Part shown: positions 1-14,152 of the stretch, one piece after another
How positions within the stretch are numbered: the stretch's first letter is position 1
Layout of the letters: every line of letters starts with the position of its first letter
Translations under genes and position numbers: made by a program
NCBI RefSeq assembly: GCF_031755915.1
Contig: NC_083379.1
Coordinates: 20,718,001-20,782,000 of the forward strand
Origin: Ziziphus jujuba
Lineage: Eukaryota; Streptophyta; Magnoliopsida; Rosales; Rhamnaceae
DNA length: 64,000 nucleotides
Direction of reading: 5' to 3'
The notes under the pieces: model-generated
What the model saw: the letters and a program-made list of their open reading frames with translations, nothing else
Databases searched by the model: none
Told to the model about the DNA's origin: nothing

Positions 1-310
1 ATACAAGTTTTCCAAAAACTAGTTTAGAAATCATCTCTATAAAATAGGTTCATATGGTATGCTCAAATGCATGCTTATGCATGATTCCATAATATACTTA
101 TGCATATATATATAATCCTATGCTTTTATGCACATATACAAAATATCCAATATGACATTTCCAAAATAATAGTAACAACAGATACTACAAAATGCAAATA
201 AGGATGTGTATATTAAAAGTCGATATAAATCACATATCATTTTTATATGCCATGCTAGTAAATGCATGAATGCAATATATAGGGTTGTCTTAACCCTTAT
301 TAGGCCTAGG
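1..310. repeat. Fragment of the 10719-13490 repeat family
   Basis: Aligns with 11560-11900 through phrases such as tttagaaatca, cttatgcatgat, ccaaaataatagtaa and aatcacatatca. It is cut by the window start. Confidence 0.55.
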
Positions 311-2264
311 CAAAAATAACAATAAATTTTTAAAACTAATTTTAATTTTATTTTGTCTACCTTTTTTTCATTTTAAGATGCAATGTTATCAATTAAATTT
401 TTATATTTAAGTTTTGATGATAAAATGTTTTTCGACTTGTAAACAACCATGTAAAAGTGCCAAAAAAGATTGTTTAGATCTATACCATCGACTTCCATTA
501 AAAAAAAAAAAGTTCTATACAATAAACTGCAATAGCGATGTGTAAATAACAATAAACGTGAATGCATGCAAAAATAAGTAAAAAAAGAAAAAAAGAAAAA
601 AAAATAAAGGTTAGGAGAATGAACAATGAATATAAATTTATTAAATAAATAATAATAAATAAGATCATGTTCCTTTTTGGCACATTGGATTGAAGTGTAT
701 AAACTATATATCAAGATTTAACAACTTTTAGATGTGAAATATGAGTAAAAGAAAATAAAGAAAGTAAGAAGAGATGGAAAAACTCATTAATATGGAGGTT
801 TTTAATTATTTTTTTGGGTCTTATTCCTTTATAGTTAAAGCTTAAGACAAATATATAGAGAATTTCAATTTTTTTTTTATAGAGAAAATTTTATAGTTGA
901 TTGATGCCGTTTTCAAAAAATAAAAATATATTAGTAACAATTAAACTAAAAATAATGAATTGGAATTAATGTTCAATTATAAAAAAATAAAAAAATAATG
1001 TTCATAAAAGGAAATTATTTCATCTTATGTACTAAATGAAAAGTGCTAAACAATATATATTATATATATATATATATATATGAGAAGTCTTATATAGCAA
1101 TTTTAAAATGAAAATTTTTTAATGATAAATATGGTATATATATATATATATAAAGAGAGAGAGATTTTCTTTCTTACAAAATAATCTATGGAAATTTTTT
1201 AGGACCCTCTTTTTATGGGCCACTAATGGCCTATGCCTTTAGCTGGTCCTAACAATACACCACACCATATGTATATATAGATATATGTATATACTCTCTA
1301 TGAAAAATGGGATTTAGTTTTTGTCTTATATATACCATTGCATAAAGCTCATTGATACGAGTTCATGGACATGTGGAATGTTGAAATCGGAGTTACGATT
1401 TGAAAGTTATGATTAAAAAAACTCAATGAGATTGTTGTGATTATGAGGGACAAAAATTAGGTTAAATTTGGTCATCCTTTTCCTCTTCTTACCCAATAAT
1501 GGCAGCCACCATTGTTGTCTCTCTCTAAACCCACAACTTCAAAACTTCATAACTTACTCTACTGATCTCCGTTTGCTTGTTTTTTTTATGGTTTGGAAAG
1601 CTTGCATGATGAGGAACATCTTTCAATAAAAATTTTAACTAGATAATCACTGAAATATTGCCTGAATCTCGCCAAAAAGTTAAATGGATTTTATTTTTTA
1701 ATCTCCAAAATTTGCGCACTTTTGGTGATGGAAAAAAAGTCCATTTAACATGTTTTCAAACTTTTGAATTAATTTTTGGTGTCCTCCAAGCTCAAAAGTG
1801 TCTCCATATTTCCTAACAATAAAATAAAGTTTCAACAATGCTTTGTATTCGATTTTTGGGCAACCTTCGACCATTATTAATTCTAGTTGAAGGTAGATCC
1901 TTACCTTTTAAAATTTGTTTTGATATAGAGATTACATAGTTTGGTTTAAGTATTTTGAAAAACCGAATTTTGCTATATGGATATTTTGGGGTTAAACAAA
2001 TGAGATGATCTAAGGATGTTTTCTTTGGTTAATCTTGGTATATTTAAGTTGTTAATGGTGTATAAGAACTTTTTGAAGCTTTAATTTTGAAAATTATCAA
2101 GTAGAGAATACCCAATTTTGGAGAAGTGGGTTAAGAGAAATTATGCTTTATTTGGACAATAATTTGATAATCTATGATCAAATTGTTCTTGGTAGTGATG
2201 GTAGAGGTTATTAGCATCGATTATGAGGTTTCATTTTATAAGATTGGTCATAGGTTAAAGGGTT
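311..2264. other. Gene-free AT-rich stretch
   Basis: TA run at about 1050-1081, GA run near 1155. The part 1340-1420 (cattgatacgagttcatgg, gttacgatttgaaagttatg) echoes phrases inside the long LTRs, so an older LTR may lie here. No coding evidence. Confidence 0.5.
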
Positions 2265-2402
2265 CAAAGTGTAACACCCCGTCCCGAAGTACATTGAAAT
2301 TTTCTTCACATTGACCGAGGTTGATCGGGTTTGACCACTGTTGATCGAGAGGGGTTAAATTTTGACTTTTGTTTCAGGTGGAATTTTGCATTGACCAAGA
2401 CA

Positions 2403-2518
2403 CTATTGTGAAGTACGTGTCATTCTGAGTTCGTAGACTAATAGCATGTCAAAATCAGAGCTATTGTGAAGTACGTGTCATTCTGAGTTCGTAGACTAAT
2501 AGCATGTCAAAATCAGAG
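2403..2518. repeat. 58-bp tandem duplication inside solo LTR copy 1
   Basis: Units 2403-2460 and 2461-2518 appear identical (starting ctattgtgaagtacgtgtc). The duplication is not seen in the corresponding part of copy 3. Confidence 0.9.
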
Positions 2519-3167
2519 CTACCATTTGAAAGTTATGAGTAAAACAAATTGAGGTATGAACTGTCCAAGGATATCTGAGTTGACTTTTTTATTTTTGTAA
2601 AATTAAGCTTTGACTCATGCATGGTTGTGAATTACTCGTCGATACGAGTTCATAGACCAGCAGCACACCCGATTTGGATATTTCGTTGAAAAGTTATGAA
2701 CCTACAAAGTTTTTTGAATACTATAATATTTTAATATATTTTTTATTGAGTGAACAGTATATGCCACATGTCACGTTCTCAGCCAATCCCATGAGTGAAC
2801 AGTGTCACCCACCGGGTATTTTTTAATTGGCCAAAATTGCTTGTGTTGGCCGTGTGAGAGAAGAGAGAGAACGAGGAGAGAGAGAGAGAGAGAGAGAGGA
2901 AAGAGCCATCATCGGCCACCACCCATTCACCTTGCTCTGGCCACCCTTCCTGTACACACCCCAGCCACCCACCTTCACCGTCCCATTTCCGGTCGAACTC
3001 CAGAAAAATCACGGCCAGCCGACCTTCAATGCGCTCGGATTGAGCCTTTTTTTTTGGCGGCGATGCTGATTACTTCAAACCGTGATTTCTCTTCAATCTG
3101 ACCTCTGTTTGCCTCACTGCCGACCCCAATGAGTCACCCATTCTTCGATCTGTCACCCCACCAAAAA

Positions 3168-3464
3168 TCACGGCCAGTGGCCACTAGATGCGCCGTCGGG
3201 GGTGACGGTTTCTGGTGACCACGATGGCTCATCAGGAAATCGATTTTCGGTGGGTTCCCAATCACACCGCCCACCTTTTTCCTCTAATTCCGACCCCCTA
3301 AACCCAGATCTGAGGTCGGTTTCCTCCAACTTGTAGCAGTTTGTGAGATTTGAAGACTTAAATTCCGAGAGCTTTCCGATGAGATTCCGGCCACCATAGG
3401 TTTGATCTCCGAAAGGTGAGACTCGATTCTTAATCCTCGTGTTGTAAGCTTCATTTCGATACAT
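3168..3464 (-). CDS. Open frame inside long LTR copy 1, function unknown
   Basis: 98 codons on the inferred sense strand of the LTR, in its GC-rich block. Residues 24-41 (GGRNLIGKLSEF, then KSSNL) resemble the frame at 40862-41296 in copy 3. It has no recognisable domain, and I doubt that it is a real protein. Confidence 0.2.
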   Translation of the reverse strand: MYRNEAYNTRIKNRVSPFGDQTYGGRNLIGKLSEFKSSNLTNCYKLEETDLRSGFRGSELEEKGGRCDWEPTENRFPDEPSWSPETVTPDGASSGHWP

Positions 3465-5805
3465 TATTTGTGAATTTGGATACCATTTGTGTTAGCTCCC
3501 CCGGGTACCATATATAATTTACCCAATTAAAATATTAATTTAATCGATTTTGTATATTGTTGATATTTTAGGAGCATGTGCGAATTGTGAAATCGATCCT
3601 ATGGAGGATCTTGATTGAATTGTGTGCTTGAGGTGAGTGACCTACCTTCAAAATTATTTTGGGTGATGAATTATATATTTTGTGTTAATAGATTATTGGG
3701 AAAAATATGTTTTATGTGTTGGAGATTTAATAAAATTACTATCTAAATTTATGTTGCCAATTTCTGATAATTTTTAATATATGTTTTGGTGCCAAAAATA
3801 TATTTGGGAATTTAAAAGAATTGTGGTTTTAAATTCTTATTAATTATTGTTATGTTTATTATTGAATTTACGATTCATAATAAATGTATTTATACGGTTT
3901 TAAGAATGTATGAATTTCATGAGGTTTAATGTTATTTTGGTATGGATTGATTTTTTGAATTTAAAGGAAAATAATTTTTTTAAAAAATTTATTGTGTATT
4001 TAAATAATTGTGGAATTTAATTATGTAAGGATTTTATGTGGTTTTAAGGATATGTTAATTTAACTTGATTTTTGAGGATTTGTGAAAAAAATATTGTTTT
4101 AAAGTACCATGCTTTGAAAATATTTTTATGCATTTAAATAGTATGTATTGATTTTATGCCACCGTAAACTTTGTATATTTGCATCAATGAGATTGTGAGA
4201 ATGGATTTTAACGTGATGGATTTACGATGATGGTTTAAAGAAATAGAGATTGAAAAGAGATATTTAAATCCAGTGGTATTATGAGATTTTTGAGATTTGG
4301 TAAATATACTGATTTTATGATTTTTAGATGCACCATACAGTACTGGTATTCTGTACAGTATATGTGAATATGATTAGCGCGTAGGTTGATTTATAGGGTT
4401 GTCCTGTGGTTGCCATTGGTCCGAGGGTAGGCAAGTTTGATATTTGTTATAGCCGCCCCTTCCATGGCTAGGACGTCTGTTAGCAGCAGCGTTGTGGGAT
4501 GCCACGTGACCGTATGCTGGTTTCTCTCTTCAACCCCCTGTCTGGGGGTGCTTGGGACGTTGAGTATCGTTGGTGCTACTGGTATATAGTTTGATACATC
4601 ATATGGTTTCTCGATACGATTTCCAAAATAATAATGCTTTTAAAGAGCATTTAAAATTAAAATGTATTTAATTATGTTTTCATCATTTATTTGAATTAAT
4701 GTTTTAAAAAATGCATTTTACCATGATTTTATTATTTTAATGGATTTGATGAATTAAAATGGATTTTATTTGTATTTTTATCATTCATTTCTAATTAATG
4801 ATTTAAGATCTTATTTATCTTTAAAATGTATTTAATTGTGGTTCATCATTATTTCTATTGGTGCTTTAAATTGTATTTTATCATATTTGGAAATATTATT
4901 TTAAATTAGATTTTATTATATCCTTACCATTTATTTTAAATTGAGGTTTAGGAATTTATTTAAATATTTCCTGGATTATTTTAATATGAATTTTATTATG
5001 ATTTCTGTATTATTTGTTCATGGTATTTTATTTATCCCATAGTAATTGTTATAAAATTATTTTTATTTCTATTAGTATTTCCAAAATAAATTTTGGATCT
5101 TTAGTTTATTGTATTTTATTTGTAATTTATTTGCCTAATTATTTCCTTGATTTTTGGGGTGCAAACATTGGGTTTTGTGAAAATGTTTTAAAAGTGGAAT
5201 ATTTCCAACGGAGTGAATTGTGAGGGTTTTGAGAAAAAACATTATTTTAACTATATATTATTTAATTACTTATTTAGTATTGATTTATTAAGTTTCTTTT
5301 ATTTGATATATTATTATTATTATTATAATTGTGTAGTAGTTAGGGTCACTCACAGAGATGATTAGCATCTCACGTTTTTAAATCCGTTCTCCTAGACCCA
5401 GGTCAGTAGATGTTGATTATCCGAGGTGAGCTTGACGTGTTGGTTTGTTGCCAAAGTCCAAGAAGTCATTTTTTCTTTTCCTTCCATCTTTTATTGTATT
5501 AATTTTATATTCAAATGTATTTTATAATGCTCTGTATACTATATTGGACATTTATTTATAATATTGCTTCTGGTTCCCTGTTATTTTGGAAGTGCTGTCA
5601 GTATGTGGAAGTAAATTGTAGTAAGGTGGAAGGAATAAAAAGATATTGTCACAAGTGTGTTTTCTGTGCAGAAAATTTTATGGTAAGTCCAATCCTTAGG
5701 GAAGATGCTGTCGGATTTTCCATCGGAGGGTCCGATAAGATTTCCCTGGGATCAGGGTCTGTTTAGCTTTCCAGTGAGAAATTTTGGATAGCTCCTGGCA
5801 CAAAG

Positions 5806-8800
5806 TACAATTTGGCCATTTGGAGACCAATTTCAGTATTCTTTGAATTTTATAACTTATTTTAGGATATTTTCTATGCATTCATGTCATTGATTTAATT
5901 TTTGGAGCCTAAAGAGTGCTTTGTTATTTTATAATCACCTGTACTACGCCTGAAGATGACCTTACAAAAGAGCAGGAGTGAGCATCAGCGATATCTTTAA
6001 GTGATTTATATTTTTAAATGATTTTGGGCATATATAATAAATCTAGGGTTTTACTATTTTATATATATGTTTCAATTTAAATGCTTATATTGATATATGA
6101 GTATATGCTTTTATATATATGTGTTGTCATTTCATATAATTTTTGATAAGATTTTAAATGATTTTAAATTCTACTAAGTTCATGGTGAACTTGAAAATTT
6201 TGTTATTTAAATATCTTGGTATTTGAAGTGATGTTTTAGCCATTTTAGAAAATAATTGATTTTAAGGAAATGGAAGAGAAATTATATATTTTTAAGCATG
6301 TTTAAATGTTTTATATTTCTAGGTGCTTAAAAATGGTTTATGATAATATATATTTCAATGTTAATATTTATGTTTTGACATGAAATGATGATGTGGAATT
6401 TTTAGAATATTTGAATAAATAGTTGGATTTAAATATTAAATTTCGGTTTAAGGTATTGTACTTCTTTGGAAACATGTAAAATATGATATTCAAATGATCG
6501 TATGTGAGTATTGTAAGTTGTTTTTAAAGGGTGTACTATATAATACAAGTGATTCTATTTATGTTATCAGCTACATGCAGCTTATGTTGGAGTTTGGTGT
6601 GGTTTTGGGTTCACTTGGCTAAGAGTGTTGTACACAAAGTGTTAGTCTTGTGCACAACCTTTGATCCGGTTTTTGGTTTGATGTTTAGGTGATTTTTGTG
6701 TTTGTTTTTGGTATGATGATATTTAAGATTGTTAGGATTTTTGTTTTGAATGAAGAAGAAGAAGATGAAGAAGAAAAGAAGATGTTAGAGTAGGCCACAC
6801 AAAACTAGACAACACACTAATTCATTTTTGCTTTTCATTCATTTGTTGCATATATAGATACAAAACTTATCTCATACATGTGAGGTGTGTGTGGGATCAA
6901 ATGAAAGTCTTTCAAATTCAAAATTTACACATTTTCCACTCAAAATTATGATACATAACCGTTCAACCACCAGCTTCACATGTGAGTGCATAATCATGAC
7001 AAGAGTTGGTGAGATTTTGAATTTCAAAAAACTGTCTCCACCTAATCCTATACCACTACTTTGACCAGATGGAAGACTGAGATATCTTCATCCAAATTGC
7101 TTGAATTTTGGCATGTGATATATTGAAATATCAAGGATGAAATATGGAGAATACCAAGTCCAAAATAATTGGGTAAGGCCTCCGATTCATCTCAAACCCG
7201 TGGGTCATAACTGTTGGAAATCTCAGCAGTTATGCCAATTTGCAATCTACATATCTTGGGCTTCCCAAGGCCTTTTTGAGTCATTATTTTTTCTATATTT
7301 TCATTTATATGTCTACTACAATATATCCAAAAATCATAAACTTTTTCTAAAAGATCATGGAACGATAGCCCCAACAATAGACCTATATTGCTGGAAATAC
7401 TGTTTCCAGCACATAGCCATTTTACACAATAAAATCAATACCCAACAAAGAGACAATTCCTAAGCTAAATACAATAAAAATTAGATATTCAAAAGACATT
7501 AAAAGGAACATAAAACATAGACATAAATATTGCATTAGGTCATTCAACAAAATATTTCTTTTAAAGAAAGAAAGAGGGTGCAAACCTTGGTGGATTTTGG
7601 TTTGCACAAGGTGGCAAGATTACAACTTTTTCAACAGCTTAGTCATCCTATATATAATCACGCTATAAGAGAATGATGATTAATTTGTGTGTCATTCTCT
7701 TGAAGTAATGGTTGAGTTATATGCCACTCTTTTGAAACCATAGGATGACAGTTGTCATGATATAAAAGAATAATGATTAATTTTGTACCATTATCTCAGA
7801 ATGATTATGAGTTATGTGACACTTTCTCATGATGTTAGTTTTTTTGTATCTCTTTACCATCTGATGGTGTTCCAAGATGCCATGCAATATTTAATAGTAC
7901 TAGACATATTGTATGGTATATTGTTAGGGTTTTCTAATATATTGTGGTTTTGCAGTTTTACTTGATGGTTTATCTATAATTTATTACTCATTTTTTTACA
8001 TATAACTATTTATAGAACAATTTACAAGAAGAAATTGTTATTTATATGTTTATTTTTATTTTCCTATGCTACTCATTGAGATATCTTTATCTCATATCTT
8101 ATTATTTTAATTTGTTCCTCTAATTCAAGTAATTAGCTGACAACTCTACTCGTGTATATAGCTAACTCATTGAGATATCTTTATCTCATATCTTATTATT
8201 TTATTTGTTCTTCTAATTCAAGTAATTAGCTGACAACTCTACTCGTGTATCATCTAGTAAGATGCGTCCCACGTCAACAAACTTCACAATCATTATATTC
8301 TTTTACCATTTTACTACATAGTATATCTTTGTGTTATATTAGATATTTGAGACATTTTCCTTTTATATGCTTTGAATATATTAGTCAAAGTGGTATTTAT
8401 ATTTGATACTTGTAGAATTGGTTTATGTGGTTGTGTTTTTGACAGTAGAGGCTAACTATGGGTTTGTAGTTTTGAGGTCGTGTCGATGACAAGTAATATA
8501 TTTAAAGTGTTGCATGATTTGCTTATGTTTCAGAATGTCCATGATTTTGGGTGAGGTTTCATTGGGCTTTGCTTGACATCTGCCTAGTGAGGCTTTCTTA
8601 GCCAAGACTACTTATGGGTTTCGAGAAGGTATCGTGGGATGGGTTTGATCACAGAGGATTTAGAGAGGTCCTCGAGTTTGCAGCAGAAAATAGAGGGAAA
8701 TGAATTAAAAAAAAAAAAAGGTGCAAGATTGGCTTATATAGACAAGTGGTTGAGCTAGCTAAGTAAAATCCCAAACTTGCAAATGGAAAGACCCAAAATA

Positions 8801-10718
8801 AAGAGTCAACTTCATGTCCCAAATGATTTTTTTTTCCCCTTAAAATTTAATATTGTATATAAGACAATTTTTCTAAGACCCAAAATTAATACAAATAAGT
8901 AATCACCCAAATTTAATACAAATAATTGTTCAATCGAGCAATTTATGAAAGTACAAATAAGTACAAATGATTTCTCAAAAATTATAAAATAACAAGATTT
9001 TTTAATGCCCAAGGAAAATAATTTAGTACTAAAATTTACACACAAGAGGAGTAATACAACGTATCTTTTCTTAATTAAAAAAATTAAGAAATACAAAAAA
9101 TCCAAGCTTGTAAATTTTTAAGAAAACAAAATTTTGAAAAATTTTCCACTACTTTATAACAACGTAAATAAGAAATTTAAAATTATACCTATAAGCACCG
9201 TAAGCTTTCCTAGCAATTAAGAAAAAGGAAATTTAGAATTTTGGAGTGTTACAAATAATATGTGTGGTTGCAAGAAGGTTATTTATTTATTTATTTAATT
9301 TAAGGATTACAATATATTCTAAGGCCACATTTAGGAAATGTTGAAATTTGGAGGGAACAAATTAGTTTCCTTTTCTAGCGTTTGTTTGTAATAGAATTCA
9401 ATTTCCTTCTCCAGTGTTGAGTTTGTAATGGAATTCTGAAAACTTGCGGGTAATTAAATCAATATGTATTTTCTAATTAAAGGTAAAATTATTTCTCTAA
9501 AAAAAATATGCAATATCACTTTTCCTAAAAATCTCAATAATGACACCATTTTGAAAAGAACTACTTTCTACCATATTTTTCCAAATTCTTAGAATTGGAT
9601 TTCCAATAGGCCTATAGTTTCCACTTTTTAAAAATTACCCAAACGGAGCAACCTAAACTAAATGGAAGGGGGATTTCTCCCTAGCCAGATTGAACCTAAA
9701 ACCTATAGGTATATTCTTTGGGATTTTTATTAACGAAGCCTACGAGTACACATGGTAAAGAAGTTGACATTCTTAATATCTATATGGCATAAGTGAACGA
9801 CCAATTCTAAATTTATTCTCCAATGCTAATGTTATTAATGGATTAGCTAATTATATATTTTATAAATTTTTTTTGCTTTTGAATTTTTTTTTTTTTAAAG
9901 TTTTGCTATTAAGAAAATTTATAATGTTGAAACCTATAAATGTAGACATTTATTTTGACAATGTTCAAAAGCATATGCAGTAGTTTCTTGCATTATTAAA
10001 ATATCTGTCGCATCAAATAAATAGTCTTTCACGAATACTCTCTCTGATGCTTATGTGCAAAGGCTCTGTTAGGTTGATGTGCCAAAAAAAAAAAAAAAAA
10101 AGAAAAAAAGAAAAGAAAAATAAAGGCTATCAAGGTGATCATTTGTACTTTGTTAGAAATAGTAAGTTTGCAAATCATTTAATTTATCAATTTTTTTAAA
10201 AAAGAAAAATAATATTAGGGTATCTTTTCATTTTGACATCCGCAATTTCTTCTGTACGCAACTTTTTCCCATCTTCTCTATTGTTGCACGTGCCCTTCAG
10301 TTTCTGGTTTTTATTATTTTATCTAATTTTGTTTTTTGGGTATTGATCAAGAGTACCTAACATGTTGGATGCGATCACTAATTTCCCCTTTTTGGTTGTA
10401 GGTGTACTAGGATTTGTAATCTGTGTTCAAGGATATCTTTTTACTATAAGGTATTGTTTTATCAGAATAATTTTTTTTTTTTTTTTTTATTTATGATTCT
10501 TATGTTATTGGAGTTAATTTTGATTTATGGAGCTTTTTGCTTAAACCACCTGATGCACTGCCAAGATCTTTTGTGCCCTTTGCATAGGACAAAAGGGAGT
10601 TGGAGGAATTGGCAAGCCTCTGTACTATAAAAGGTCTAGATTTCATCGTGTGATCCTTGGTTTCGTTTACTAGGGAGTGATTTCATCAATGGAAATGATA
10701 CCAGCGGTGAATTGATTT
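5806..10718. other. Gene-free AT-rich stretch
   Basis: Apart from the 94-bp duplication, I see only short frames without recognisable domains, poly-A (10083-10100) and poly-T (10470-10488) runs. Confidence 0.5.
8069..8252. repeat. 94-bp tandem duplication
   Basis: Two units at about 8069-8158 and 8163-8252, starting ctactcattgagatatc and ctaactcattgagatatc, with few differences. No gene is nearby. Confidence 0.9.
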
Positions 10719-13490
10719 GTAATGACCTGCTTTTTAATACTTAACCCAGTAATACATAACATCTCAAATCTTCAATATAACATGAGATTTACAAGTCCAG
10801 AAATAGTTCCCAATCTAACTTAATCTTCAACCCTCGATTGGGAACCTCACTTCCAAACTTGGCCATTCAATTAGTCCTTATCTAAAAATCCTTAGAAAGA
10901 TTGGGAAAGGTGAGGCGATTATAGGTAACCAGTGAAGGGTTTTAATACTCTTGCGGAAAATAATAATAGTCTTGTCATATTAAAATAATATATAAGTATA
11001 TATATATAACCACAACATGAATGCAATGCACATGCTGCAGGTTTAGTGTTTTACTAAAAAGAAATCCTAACTACTTAGCCTATAACAACTACAAAGAACA
11101 AATCATTGTATATTTGGTCCTAGCGAATCATTTACCTAACGGAAAGCTTGCCACGACATGTATAAAGAACCAGTTAACGTATGTGAGTGTGCAAATAACC
11201 CAACATCAACTCAATTACTTGGCGGAGATATTCAACATCAAGTAGCAGGAAAAATACTGTAATCAACATTATAACCATTTCAACAGTATATCCATCGATC
11301 ATCACACCATAACTTCTGAATTTGATATTTGGTGACTAAACCAAATCTAGATGCTAGACTTGTTTGTCTCAACCTTGTGGTCATAGAACAGCCTTGCTTG
11401 TCTCCTTAACTGATCAAGCTGGGGCCACATAGTAACCTTGTCTTTAGTCTTTCTGTTGTTCAGGCTAAGTCTAGAGTTCAAAGACAATTCCTCATATCAT
11501 AGTCAAATCATACCCATATATCACATATCCAAATTCAATTACCAAAGCTTAAGCTCTCGTAAAACCAGTTTTCATAATCAAGCCTATGCACTTTTCCAAA
11601 ATCAATTTAGAAATCACATTTTAATTATATAAGGGGATTATATAATATGATCAATGCATTCTTATGCATGATGCAATATACGTATATAAACCAACACATT
11701 ACCATATATATACTCATAAATAATATGATAACAAAATTATATTGCCAAAATAATAATAATAGTAATGCAATACCACAAACTATAAATCGGAAAGTGTACT
11801 TTAAAATCAATAAAAATCACATACCAATTCTAAATGCCTTGCTTATGAATGCTAACGCACCACCATATACATATATTCTGAAAATAATTAGGGTTTAGAA
11901 AATTCCCACTCATAGTATTTTTTGAGCAACCCTAGTATAGGTGCGGTGCTCATTTCCAATCTCGAACAAATAATTCGTTGAACCTTGGCCCAAAACTATG
12001 ACTTGGTTAATGCTTTATTCAAGAATTCAAATTAATCTATTCAATAATCAATCACCATTCAAACCAAACCACAATCCACAATCCACAATTTAATCAACAA
12101 TTCTAACCATCATCCCTCATTAAAAAACTAAGCTCCATTATTCACAATTCAAGTCTACAAACTTAGCCAACAATTCCGATTCATCAACAAATTCCACTTT
12201 AAACTTAAGTCTAATACATTATCCAGTATTTCAACTTTTCCTCAAGGATAAACAATAAAACCAATTAATACTTTAATCCAAAATAAACTCAATCTTAAAA
12301 ATTAGTTATCAAAATCAAATTGCAAGACCAAATATAATAAGCTTGTCAAATCCAATTGTCTTCCAATTCAAGAAAACTCATTTTCTTAACCTCATTATTA
12401 ATTTCCAAAAGAAAATCAAATTTTCTTTGCCTCATTATTAAATTCAAAAAGAAAATCAGCTTAACCTTAATATAATAAATTAAATTCCCAAAAATTTTCC
12501 AATATTCAAATTAAAAATTAATCTCAACCTTTTAAAACCCTTTAAATCAATATTTTCTAAAATGTCACCTGAAACTTTATAATTTAACTCAATTTCAAGA
12601 TTTAAAGAGGAAAAAAAATACAATTTCTTTACCAAATAATCAAATTCGAAACCATACAAAAACAAGCCCTTTTAATATCCTCAAAACATTCAGCCAACTT
12701 AACCCCAAAATCAAATTCATTTCCAATAAATTTCAAAGCTCTAAAATCTCCAACAAATTTAAACTCATAAATTCCAATAAATTAATATACAACCTTGACG
12801 TCAAAATATGTGTAAATATATTAAGTCCAAATTCCATAAGTATACTTAACCTCAGAAGTAATAAATCGAAGTCCATATATAAAATCAAACTAAAACTAAT
12901 ATTTGCAAAACAAATTGCCTTCCAGTTTCAAATAAAGATCAAACTTAATGTAAACAATTTCATTGTCATTCTTTGAAAAATTTAGAACAATTTCGCTTAG
13001 CCACTATTTTCCATTTAATACAAAATCCTTAGAACAAAATCCTTGTAATACTAATTAAATTTCATTTGACCAATCTTGTTTCCAAAACCAAAACTTGTTT
13101 TTCCAATAATTCAAAATGATAATCTTAACCTCAAAATACCCTCAAAATACATTTTAAAATAATTTTGAAACACCATCCAAAAACTTAAAGAGATCAAACT
13201 TAACCTCAAATATATCAATCATCAAGAATTATATATCCAATTCATCATCTTCAACAAATCCAAATACCAAAAATTCTTTTAATTCCAAAAATTAATCTTG
13301 ATAAATTCCAAAATATAGTTTCCCACCTCAATAAGTTACATGCATGTGAAAAATCCTAACTTTTGTTTCCAAAAATAATACTTTTAAAACTTGTATTTTT
13401 AAACTAAGTCTCAACCTCAAGCATTAATCTTACAAATCTATTTAACAAGCCAAAAATTAAAAACATCAACCTTAAACCCATGGCATCAAA
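10719..13490. repeat. Long decayed LTR-like repeat, second family
   Basis: AT-rich, gene-free DNA sharing a segment (11560-11900) with the window start (1-310). The arrangement resembles the long LTRs elsewhere here (GC-poor body, taatgacctg start), but I could not define its ends or a target duplication. Confidence 0.4.
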
Positions 13491-13852
13491 AGAGTGGGTA
13501 GAGATCCTGTTCCTCCATATTTGACCATAGAGTTCTCCACACCCATAGGAAAGTCCTTGTGGCTGATCTTAGGTGTAAAAAGATTGTGTGATCACCATTG
13601 GCGATAAGGATGATAAAGACATAATTGATTTTGTTAGAGCTCTAAGGGTTATATATTATTTTAGCGGTGTGTTAGCTTGCAGCCAATCATGCTTTTGTAG
13701 ATTGTTTGAGCCATGAAGTCACTTTTACATGACCAATGTTCTTTGAGGTTATATTTTATGAGGAGTGCATGATTCCTTCTTCAGGCTTGATTTTTGCTAG
13801 TGCTATATGTCATTTGCTTCGAAAAAAAGGTGGAAGGTTTTTGACACACATC

Positions 13853-14152
13853 ATTGATACTTGAGTTAGGAAGGTGAGGCATGAGGATTGTGTAATGCAG
13901 GTCTTTTTCGATTTGTTTCGTGAGAATCTTCTTAGGTTGCCTTTGGAGAGAAAGATAGATTTTGCTATTGATTTGGTTCCCGATGCTCATCCTATCTCAT
14001 TATGATACTTGAGTTAGTAAGGTGAGGCATGAGGATCGTGGAACGTAGGACTTTTTTGATTTGTTTCGTGAGAATCTTCTTAGGTTGCCTTTGGAGAGAA
14101 AGATAGATTTTGCTATTGATTTGGTTCTTGAGGCTCATCCTATCTCGTTATC
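13853..14152 (+). repeat. About 151-bp tandem duplication in gypsy pol
   Basis: The two units share gatacttgagttag through gctcatcctatctc with a few differences. They cover the region just before the reverse transcriptase domain of the decayed element, so the duplication arose in or after the relic. Confidence 0.88.

Larger units (their letters stand above)
2270..5800 (-). mobile_element. Long solo LTR (3531 bp), copy 1 of the TGTCAGG...GTGTTACA family
   Basis: On the plus strand it starts TGTAACACCCCGTCCC and ends AGCTCCTGGCA, flanked by a perfect 5-bp target duplication caaag (2265-2269, 5801-5805). Both ends match the reverse complement of 39135-41930. No internal coding region or second LTR is present, so it looks like a solo LTR left by recombination. 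Orientation is inferred: related LTRs here end in GTGTTACA before a tRNA-Met-type primer site, so the sense strand is minus. A GC-rich block with a (GA)n run lies at 2840-3420. Confidence 0.88.
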
